DNA of 33,169 nucleotides from an uncultured Bacteroidales bacterium (GTDB lineage Bacteria; Bacteroidota; Bacteroidia; Bacteroidales; P3). Within the stretch, counting starts at the first letter, position 1. Each line of letters starts with the position of its first letter. A model generated the notes under the pieces. That model was given only the letters and a program-made list of their open reading frames with translations, was not told where the DNA came from and did no database searches. The stretch lies in assembly GCA_937915785.1 (NCBI GenBank), contig CALGGY010000043.1, positions 1-33,169 on the forward strand, given 5' to 3'. Below, in pieces: positions 1-6,085 of the stretch. The position numbers and the translations under genes are program-made.

Positions 1-1491
1 GTCCCAGCAGTCGCCGCCCTGCTCACCGGTGCAGCCCATGGTGAAGGTGCCGCCCTGCACGGGTATCATCCTAAAGCTTACGCCGTTCACGGTTATATAC
101 TGTATATCGTTGACAAACTTACCAGACACTTGTGCTTCCTCTTCGGCTGGTGCCTGGCCATCAGGTTTCGAAAAAACAATCGACAAAACAACTACAGCCG
201 TTACCGCTGCTATTGCTCCCACTATCCACGGCCAGTGTTTCTTTTTCGGCTGCGGTGGGGCCGCTGGTGCAGTTTTGGCGGCGCCAGTGTTGTTGGCCGC
301 GGGCTTGGGAGGTGTTGGTGATGTGGTTTTTAGCGGAAAGCCGCAGTTGGGGCAGTTTATTGCGTTGCGGCTTACGGCATGGCCGCAGTCCGGGCATGGC
401 ACGAGGCTGCGCACTTGCCCTGCGGGCTTGGCGGGTGCGGCAGCTGGGGTCTTTGGTGCAGTGACGGACACTGTGGCGGCGGGTGTTGCACGCTGGGCTT
501 TAAACTCCTCCATAAGCTCTTTGGCGTCGGCGTAGCGGCGGGCGGGGTCTTTTTCGAGGCAGCGCAGTATCATCGTCTCAAGCCAGTCGGGGTAGTCTTT
601 GGTATATGTTTGTCCGGGGTGGGCGTTTCCGAAGGCCTCGCGGCGCAGGGCCTCGATAGAGGGCGGCATGGCTGTTTGGTGCAGCCGCATAATGTCGTAC
701 TGCGCCAAAACAGGGTTGGTGGAGATGCGCTGTTTGTCGAGCACAAAAGGCACGCGTCCCGCCAAGGCCTCGAACATAAGCACCCCCAAGCTGTATATGT
801 CGCTCTGGGTGGTGATAACGCTGTTGTCGTTGAATTTTTCGGGGGCCATATATTCCAAGGCGCCGCCGTGCATAGCGCTGCTTTTCACGGCCTTGCCGTT
901 TTGTATTGCCAGTCCGAAGTCGAGTAGCACGTAGCTGCCGTCGTTTTCGCGGCGCATGACGTTGTTGCTGTGCAGGTCGTTGTGTGTTACGGCGTATTTG
1001 TCCACCAGCCGGCGTTTGGTTTCATCGTCGATGATGTAGCGGTGGCCGTCGTCGGGGTCGGTGGTGAGGTCGTCCTCGTTCGGGTTCATCATAAACTTGT
1101 AGATGTCGTGGTGGCAGTAGGCCAAGGCGCCGCCTATTTCGCCAACAAAGCGCAGCACCTCGTCGGCGGGCATGAAACGCACACGCTGCAGGTAGTCGTT
1201 CAGGGTTTCACCATCTATGTAGTCCATCTCCACCACGGCGCGGTTGTCGATAAGCCGCGGCTGGTAAATGCGCACAATGTTGTTGTTGGAGCCGTTGCCG
1301 ATGTTCAGCAGCACGGTGCACTCTTTCAGAAACTGCTGGTAGGCGCGGTCGTTCTCGTCCCGCACGGGGGTGTTCAGTATCTTAAGGGTGCGTATGTAGC
1401 CGTATTTGCGGTGCCGCACTTTCCAGATAGTGGCAAAACTGCCCTGCCCTATCATCATCAGTTTTTCGTACTCGTCGTTTATTGAAGCCAT
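1..1491 (-). CDS. Ser/Thr protein kinase with zinc ribbon, TM segment and SUMF1-like C-terminus (partial)
   Basis: This is a Hanks-type protein kinase whose 3' end lies beyond the left edge; 497 codons are visible from an ATG at 1491. Seen: a glycine-rich loop (GQGSFATIW, residues 14-22), the VAIK-type lysine in TLKIL near residue 33, a catalytic loop THNDLHSNN near 165 (HND instead of HRD), DFG near 193 and APE near 216. An acidic insertion precedes the catalytic loop. After the kinase domain come an Ala/Pro-rich linker, a four-Cys zinc ribbon (CPDCG...CPNCG, about 365-382), a second linker and one hydrophobic helix (about 420-440). The last residues (FRMIPVQGGTFTMG) match the start of an FGE-sulfatase/SUMF1 domain. 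Known kinases of this plan sense or signal across the inner membrane; the target here is unknown. It lies 13 nt after the stop of the upstream minus-strand gene, so the two are probably co-transcribed. Confidence 0.9.
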   Translation of the reverse strand, partial: MASINDEYEKLMMIGQGSFATIWKVRHRKYGYIRTLKILNTPVRDENDRAYQQFLKECTVLLNIGNGSNNNIVRIYQPRLIDNRAVVEMDYIDGETLNDYLQRVRFMPADEVLRFVGEIGGALAYCHHDIYKFMMNPNEDDLTTDPDDGHRYIIDDETKRRLVDKYAVTHNDLHSNNVMRRENDGSYVLLDFGLAIQNGKAVKSSAMHGGALEYMAPEKFNDNSVITTQSDIYSLGVLMFEALAGRVPFVLDKQRISTNPVLAQYDIMRLHQTAMPPSIEALRREAFGNAHPGQTYTKDYPDWLETMILRCLEKDPARRYADAKELMEEFKAQRATPAATVSVTAPKTPAAAPAKPAGQVRSLVPCPDCGHAVSRNAINCPNCGFPLKTTSPTPPKPAANNTGAAKTAPAAPPQPKKKHWPWIVGAIAAVTAVVVLSIVFSKPDGQAPAEEEAQVSGKFVNDIQYITVNGVSFRMIPVQGGTFTMGCTGEQGGDCWD

Positions 1492-1504
1492 AGTGTTTTG
1501 GTGT

Positions 1505-2188
1505 TTAACTGTTGATTAATTGTTTTCCTAAATTATTCACAAGGCGCACGGAAAGCTTGCCTTGGTAGTAAAAATCGAAGTAGGAGTCCACTTTCTTGCT
1601 GTTAAAGTACAGGTAGTATACGCCAACGTTGCTGCTGTACACCGACCAGTTGTCGCTGCCTGAACTTTGGCAGCCATTGGCGGGCAGGAATATGCTATTG
1701 CCGTTGATTTTTGAGGTGAATAGCCGTCCTTTCACACCGTTGCGGGTAGCCCATTGGCTTTTGGTGTGTTTCAGCAGTTCCTCAATCTGTTCTTGGTCGG
1801 GCAGGCTGTGGTCATATTTTTTGACAGCCTCGCCGAATGTGTATAAACCACGGCTGTCGTTTGGGTTTGTCTCGTTGGCATTTTTCCAAAGGGTGCCGCT
1901 TGGCAGCCCAAGGTCCATCCACTGGCCGTTTGAGCGATCAGTGCTGGCTGCTTTGGCACGTGTGTTTGTGTTGTTTTTTGTACTTTTAGCATTGGATTTG
2001 TTGTTTGACGATACCTTTTTCGGCTCTGTTTTGGGCGGTTTGGCAGTTTTTTTTGGAGTAGCCGGAGTTTTGGCTGGCCGCGCGGGAACTGGTCTTGGCT
2101 TGGGACGGTCAGGCACTGTAGGATTCTGCCCATAAGCAAAAGCAAGGGACAGGGCCATTGCGAACACAAACAAAATGTTTTTTTTCAT
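1505..2188 (-). CDS. secreted protein with Bacteroidetes paralogous (FGE-like) domain
   Basis: A 227-residue protein. The ATG at 2188 is preferred over the upstream in-frame ATG at 2236 because it opens a clear signal peptide (MKKNILFVFAMALSLAFAYG). The mature protein starts with a Pro/Lys/Asn/Thr-rich low-complexity stretch (about residues 21-90). It continues with a domain beginning GQWMDLGLPSGTLWKNAN and ending in SVRLVNN, the pattern of the Bacteroidetes/Fibrobacter major paralogous domain related to the FGE fold. It lies just upstream of the kinase gene, which itself ends in a SUMF1-like domain, so a shared envelope-sensing role is plausible but inferred. No catalytic residues can be assigned. 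Confidence 0.8.
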   Translation of the reverse strand: MKKNILFVFAMALSLAFAYGQNPTVPDRPKPRPVPARPAKTPATPKKTAKPPKTEPKKVSSNNKSNAKSTKNNTNTRAKAASTDRSNGQWMDLGLPSGTLWKNANETNPNDSRGLYTFGEAVKKYDHSLPDQEQIEELLKHTKSQWATRNGVKGRLFTSKINGNSIFLPANGCQSSGSDNWSVYSSNVGVYYLYFNSKKVDSYFDFYYQGKLSVRLVNNLGKQLINS

Positions 2189-2310
2189 GGATATAATCAT
2201 ATACTGCACATCTTTACTTAAACTATTGATCGCCAATTATTTATTCCTGACACGACGCACATGTTTTCATTATTCGTCAGACAACGTACACATCGTCTCA
2301 ACAACGCCAC

Positions 2311-2357
2311 ATTGTCCATTGTCCATTGTCCATTGTCCATTGTCCATTGTCCATTGT
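2311..2357 (-). repeat. 7-bp tandem array after era (ACAATGG type)
   Basis: Six full copies and one partial copy of ATTGTCC (plus strand), which is ACAATGG in the sense direction of era. The array touches the stop codon of era (2357-2359). The copies are nearly perfect, unlike the other arrays in the window. Confidence 0.95.
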
Positions 2358-3244
2358 TAACTGTTTTCGTATCCAAACCGTCGCAGGGCTTTTTCGCTGT
2401 TGCGCCAGTCTTTCAGCACTTTAACGTGCAGTTGCAGGAAACATCGTTTGCCGGTAAACTCCTCGATGTCCTTGCGGGCTTCGGAGCCCACTTTTTTCAG
2501 CGACTGTCCCTTATGACCTATCAGTATTGCCTTTTGCGACTCCCGTTCGGTGAAAATCACCACGGAAATTTTGTCGATACCGTCCTCCTCCTTGTACTCC
2601 TCCACGGCCACTTCGGTGGAATAGGGTATCTCCTTCTGGTAATAGAGCAGTATTTTCTCTCGCACTATCTCCGAAACGAAAAAGCGCAGGGTTTTGTCGG
2701 TGAGCTCGTCCTTGGGGAAATAGGGCGGATTTTCGGGAAGCATCTCCAGAATTTGTTCAAAAATGCGGTCGATGTTGAATTTTTCGGTAGCCGAGGCGGG
2801 TATTATCACGGCGCGCGGTATCTGGTTTTGCCAATATTCTATCTTTTTCAGGATGGTGGCTTGGTCGGAAGTGTCCATCTTGTTTATCACCAATATTATA
2901 GGCACCTCCGATTTGGTTATTTTCTGGAGCACCTCCTGATTTTTGAGGCTTTCGCCCACTTCGGTAACAAGCAGGAAAAGGTCGGCGTCCCGCAGGGCGG
3001 AGTCCACAAAGCCCATCATGCTCTCGTGCAGCTTGTAGTGTGGGTTTACGATGCCCGGGGTGTCGGAATACACTATCTGGAAATCGTCGCCGTTCACAAT
3101 GCCCATAATGCGGTGGCGTGTGGTCTGTGCCTTGCTGGTGATGATGGACAGGCGTTCGCCGACAAGGGCGTTCATCAGTGTGGACTTGCCCACGTTGGGG
3201 TTTCCCACAATGTTCACAAAGCCGGCTTTATGCTTTTTTTCCAT
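2357..3244 (-). CDS. era: GTPase Era
   Basis: Era is an essential GTPase that binds 16S rRNA and assists 30S ribosome assembly. The 295 residues match the family length. Seen: G1 GNPNVGKS (14-21), the switch-I region around TTRHR, G3 DTPG (61-64) and G4 NKMD (121-124). A C-terminal KH domain carries GHKGQSLKKVG and ends in the usual VKVLKDWR segment. The gene follows the pseudouridine synthase with a 3-nt gap, so both are on one minus-strand transcript with rRNA-related functions. The stop codon runs straight into a heptamer array. Confidence 0.97.
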   Translation of the reverse strand: MEKKHKAGFVNIVGNPNVGKSTLMNALVGERLSIITSKAQTTRHRIMGIVNGDDFQIVYSDTPGIVNPHYKLHESMMGFVDSALRDADLFLLVTEVGESLKNQEVLQKITKSEVPIILVINKMDTSDQATILKKIEYWQNQIPRAVIIPASATEKFNIDRIFEQILEMLPENPPYFPKDELTDKTLRFFVSEIVREKILLYYQKEIPYSTEVAVEEYKEEDGIDKISVVIFTERESQKAILIGHKGQSLKKVGSEARKDIEEFTGKRCFLQLHVKVLKDWRNSEKALRRFGYENS

Positions 3245-3247
3245 GAC

Positions 3248-4546
3248 TTACAGCATTTTAAGGAAAGCCACCTCTTTTCCGCTGAGCTCGCGCCAATGTC
3301 CGCGCGGCAGGTTCTTTTTGGTGAGTTCGGCAAAAATAACGCGGTCGAGTTTGTACACCTCGTAGCCCATGGATTCGAAAATGCGGCGCACGATGCGGTT
3401 GCGTCCGGAGTGCAGCTCCACGCCCACCGAGTTTCGGTCGTCGGGATTGTATTCCACGGCATCCACAGCGATGTCGCCATCCTCGAGGGTGAGTCCGGTG
3501 AGCATTCGTTTGCGGTCATCGGGGGCAAGGGGTTTGTCGAGTTCCACGTGATAGACCTTGCGCGCTCCGGTGGAGGGATGCGTGAGTTTTTTGGCAAGCT
3601 CGCCGTCGTTGGTGAACAGCAGCAGTCCGGTGGTGTTGCGGTCGAGGCGTCCCACGGGGTACACGCGTTCCTTGCAGGCGTCGGCAATGAGGGTCATCAC
3701 CGTTTTGCGCTCCTGTGGGTCGTCCATGGTGGTGATGTAGCCCTTGGGTTTGTTGAGCAGAATGTAGCGTTTGCGTTCCGACGACAGCCGTTGTCCGCCG
3801 TAATGCACCACGTCGCCGGGTCTCACCTTGTATCCCAGCTGGGTAACCACTTCACCGTTCACACTCACGGCACCGCTGGCGATAAGCACGTCGGCCTCGC
3901 GGCGCGAGCAGATGCCTGCGTTGGCAATGTATTTGTTGAGGCGGGTTGTGCCTTCGTCGGGGGATTTGTTTGAATGGCGGTCGTATTGCTGACGTGGCTG
4001 ACGGCTGTATTCGTTGTCGCGTTCGCGGCGGCGGTTGCCACGGTCGTTGCGCGGGGTGTAGTCCACGTTGTAGTCTTCATCGTATTCGTTGTCGGAGAAA
4101 TCGGCTTGGTAGTCGTTGTAGCCCTTGCCGCGGCGGTATTCGCGGTAGCTGTGGCCGTTGCGGTCGTTGCGGTGGCCGTTACGGTCGAAGACCTTGCCAC
4201 TCCTTTCGGAACGGCTTTCGCGATTGTTGCGGCGGTCGTCGTCGGAGCGGTATTCGCGGTTAGGACGGCGTTCGCGGCGGTTTGTTCGGTCGTTGTCGTT
4301 GCCGAAATTGTTGCTCTGGTCGGGTTCGAGGTCGAACCAGTTTTCGTTTTGTATGGCGCGGCGACGACGGCTTTCGTTGCGGTCGTCGTCGTTGTCGCGG
4401 CGGCTGTTGCCACGGCGGCCATCGTTGTGCGGGGCTCCGCCACGGCTGTTGTCTTTACTTTTGTATCCGCTGCGCTGTTCGCTGCGGTAGTTGCCGCCGG
4501 TGCGGCGTTTGTCGTCGTCGCGACGATTGGTTCTGCGTTTTTCCAT
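3248..4546 (-). CDS. RluB/RsuA-family pseudouridine synthase with long disordered N-terminus
   Basis: Predicted to convert a uridine in rRNA to pseudouridine. The 432 residues split in two. Residues 1 to about 200 are low complexity, dominated by Arg, Asn, Asp, Gly and Tyr. The rest is a normal enzyme: an S4 RNA-binding domain from TRLNKYIANAG (about 200-260) and then the catalytic domain with NKPKGYITT and the GRLDRNTTGLLLF motif holding the catalytic Asp near residue 300. The enzyme core is typical of RluB/RsuA; the exact rRNA site cannot be read from sequence. The tail probably binds RNA or is flexible (inference). The gene sits between a small conserved ORF (18-nt gap) and era (3-nt gap). 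Confidence 0.93.
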   Translation of the reverse strand: MEKRRTNRRDDDKRRTGGNYRSEQRSGYKSKDNSRGGAPHNDGRRGNSRRDNDDDRNESRRRRAIQNENWFDLEPDQSNNFGNDNDRTNRRERRPNREYRSDDDRRNNRESRSERSGKVFDRNGHRNDRNGHSYREYRRGKGYNDYQADFSDNEYDEDYNVDYTPRNDRGNRRRERDNEYSRQPRQQYDRHSNKSPDEGTTRLNKYIANAGICSRREADVLIASGAVSVNGEVVTQLGYKVRPGDVVHYGGQRLSSERKRYILLNKPKGYITTMDDPQERKTVMTLIADACKERVYPVGRLDRNTTGLLLFTNDGELAKKLTHPSTGARKVYHVELDKPLAPDDRKRMLTGLTLEDGDIAVDAVEYNPDDRNSVGVELHSGRNRIVRRIFESMGYEVYKLDRVIFAELTKKNLPRGHWRELSGKEVAFLKML

Positions 4547-4564
4547 TGTATGTTGATAAAAAAA

Positions 4565-4978
4565 TTATTGTCCGAATTTGTAAGTGTACCACGACAGGTT
4601 TTCTTTCATCTGGGTGTCGAGCACTATGTCCACCTCTTTGGCCATCATAAGGAAAATCTTGAGGTCGTGGTCGGCGAGCCATTTCATGGCCACTGGCTCT
4701 TTTTTGCAGGCCAGAGCGAAATAGAAATTCACCTCGTGGGTGTTTTTGCGTATCCACTCGCGTGCCTTGGGTTCGCCGTCCATGGCGTTGCTCAGTATTG
4801 CCAGCCACTCGTAATGGTTTTTAAGCAGCCACATCATGGCGTCGATGTCGCCGCGCACGGCGTTGGAAAAAGCCGCCAGCTCGGGATAGCCGTTGTTTAC
4901 AAGGAATTTGAAGAAATCCTTGCGGCCTTTTATGGTCTCATACAGGGCCAACAGTATCTTTATATCGTATTTTTCCAT
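4565..4978 (-). CDS. conserved hypothetical protein, all-helical
   Basis: A 137-residue protein I cannot assign to a named family. It has no signal peptide or membrane segment. The sequence is rich in Trp, Leu, Lys and Asn and looks made of repeated helical pairs (for example DAMMWLLKNHYEWLAIL and VAMKWLADHDLKIFL), suggesting a small alpha-solenoid or leucine-rich-variant-like fold. It is the first gene of the minus-strand unit with the pseudouridine synthase and era, downstream of a good Bacteroidetes promoter at 5059-5090, so a role near RNA or ribosome metabolism is possible but only by context. Confidence 0.75.
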   Translation of the reverse strand: MEKYDIKILLALYETIKGRKDFFKFLVNNGYPELAAFSNAVRGDIDAMMWLLKNHYEWLAILSNAMDGEPKAREWIRKNTHEVNFYFALACKKEPVAMKWLADHDLKIFLMMAKEVDIVLDTQMKENLSWYTYKFGQ

Positions 4979-5058
4979 CTTATGCCGATTATCAACTTTA
5001 GCACAACAACCACGTTATCAACTCTTTAAGCCAAAGACAATAACGTTAGTGCAAATCA

Positions 5059-5090
5059 CAAAAATACACTAATTTATTGAATTTCACAAA
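5059..5090 (-). promoter_or_regulatory. Bacteroidetes-type promoter for the hypothetical-Rlu-era operon
   Basis: On the minus strand a TTTG box (5090-5087) is followed after 20 bp by TATTTTTG (5066-5059), matching the TTTG/N19-21/TAnnTTTG consensus. It lies about 80 bp before the start codon at 4978. Confidence 0.7.
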
Positions 5091-5111
5091 GTTTTTTTTG
5101 TGGATAGACAT

Positions 5112-5150
5112 AAAAAAAACACACGCCACAATGACGTGTGCCTTTTTTTT
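5112..5150. terminator. bidirectional intrinsic terminator after tRNA-Arg
   Basis: A CACACG/CGTGTG stem (5120-5125 and 5135-5140) with a 9-nt loop is flanked by eight A on the left and a T-run on the right, so it can work on both strands. For the minus-strand tRNA it lies directly downstream. Confidence 0.8.
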
Positions 5151-5154
5151 ATTT

Positions 5155-5231
5155 TGGTGACTCCGGAGGGATTCAAACCCCCAACCTGCTGATCCGTAGT
5201 CAGCTGCTCTATTCAGTTAAGCTACGGAGCC
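5155..5231 (-). tRNA. tRNA-Arg (anticodon ACG)
   Basis: A 77-nt cloverleaf on the minus strand. The acceptor arm GGCTCCG pairs with CGGAGTC with one G-T wobble. The anticodon stem GCTGA/TCAGC encloses the loop CTACGGA, so the anticodon is ACG. The T-loop contains GGTTTGAATCC-type bases and the 3' CCA is encoded at 5157-5155. ACG, edited to ICG, reads CGU/CGC/CGA. Confidence 0.95.
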
Positions 5232-5247
5232 GTTCTGAAATCGTTTG

Positions 5248-5278
5248 CAAAGGTACAAACTTTTTTTCAACTGACAAA
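5248..5278 (-). promoter_or_regulatory. promoter of tRNA-Arg
   Basis: On the minus strand a TTTG box (5278-5275), exactly 19 bp, then TACCTTTG (5255-5248). This is a full match to the Bacteroidetes consensus, 17 bp before the tRNA 5' end. Confidence 0.8.
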
Positions 5279-5434
5279 CTTTTTTTTCATTTTTTTCATT
5301 TCAAATCTTACAAAAAACTATCAAACAGACATTTAAACAACGAAAAAAAAATTGCCGTCATCGCCAATTTTATAAAAAAACAAGGTGTTGTGTTGTGACA
5401 AAACGGCGATTTTCCAATCACTTTTTGCCAAAAA

Positions 5435-5746
5435 CTACAGTGCCTCTTTCAGCTCCTGCAAAAACTGTCTTATCTCTGCCAGGGTGTCGATGGCTTTGAG
5501 CTTTTCGTCCTCCACATCGGCCACACGCATCTGCTCTTTGGCGCCGGCAATGGTGAAACCGCACTCTTTGGTGAGGTGGTAAATCTTGCGCAGGTTTTCC
5601 ACATCGGCGGGGGTGAACTGGCGGTTGCCTTTTTTGTTCTTCACCGGCTTTATGCAGTCAAACTCTTTTTCCCAATATCTTATCAACGATGCATTTACGC
5701 CAAGCATGCCGGCCACTTCGGAAATGGAGTAATACAGTTTTTCCAT
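5435..5746 (-). CDS. MerR-family transcriptional regulator
   Basis: A 103-residue protein with an N-terminal MerR winged helix-turn-helix (YYSISEVAGMLGVNASLIRYWEKEF, about residues 5-29, then RQFTPADVENLRKIYHL) and a short helical dimerisation tail. There is no ligand-binding domain or Cys cluster, so it belongs to the short MerR group common in Bacteroidetes. It starts 1 nt after the stop of the MazG-like gene, giving an lptD-mazG-merR order on one transcript. Its targets are unknown. Confidence 0.9.
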   Translation of the reverse strand: MEKLYYSISEVAGMLGVNASLIRYWEKEFDCIKPVKNKKGNRQFTPADVENLRKIYHLTKECGFTIAGAKEQMRVADVEDEKLKAIDTLAEIRQFLQELKEAL

Positions 5747-5747
5747 A

Positions 5748-6074
5748 CTATTTCAGTTTTGGGTTGTTTTTGTGTCGGTTTTCGTCGCGGGCGGTCTTTT
5801 TTTCCACATTTTTAGCAACAGCCTCGGTAAGGTCCACGCCCGTCTGGTTGGCGATGCAGGTCAGCACCCACAGCACATCGGCAAGCTCGTCGGCGAGGTT
5901 TTTCTTGCGGTCGTTCTCTTTGGCCGACTGTTCGCCGTAGGTGCGGGCCATTATGCGGGCCACCTCGCCCACCTCCTCGGTAAGCAGCGCCATATTGGTG
6001 AGCGGGTCGAAATAGCGCACACCGTATTTCTTAATCCACTCGTCAACAGTTTGTTGCAATTGTTCCAATGTCAT
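5748..6074 (-). CDS. MazG-like nucleotide pyrophosphohydrolase
   Basis: A 108-residue all-alpha NTP pyrophosphohydrolase, expected to hydrolyse (d)NTPs to monophosphates, possibly to clear non-canonical nucleotides. The Mg-binding pattern is visible: LTEEVGE (E33, E34, E37) and ADELADVLW (E63, D66). It is a single-domain form, shorter than two-domain MazG of E. coli. It follows lptD with an 11-nt gap and is followed by merR after 1 nt. The C-terminal tail is basic (KNNPKLK). Confidence 0.9.
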   Translation of the reverse strand: MTLEQLQQTVDEWIKKYGVRYFDPLTNMALLTEEVGEVARIMARTYGEQSAKENDRKKNLADELADVLWVLTCIANQTGVDLTEAVAKNVEKKTARDENRHKNNPKLK

Positions 6075-6085
6075 AATGCGGCGGT

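Noticed and set aside
2261..3973. Long plus-strand open frame of 570 codons
   Set aside because: It is antisense to era and part of the pseudouridine synthase, whose motifs are clear on the minus strand. The openness follows from their codon bias.
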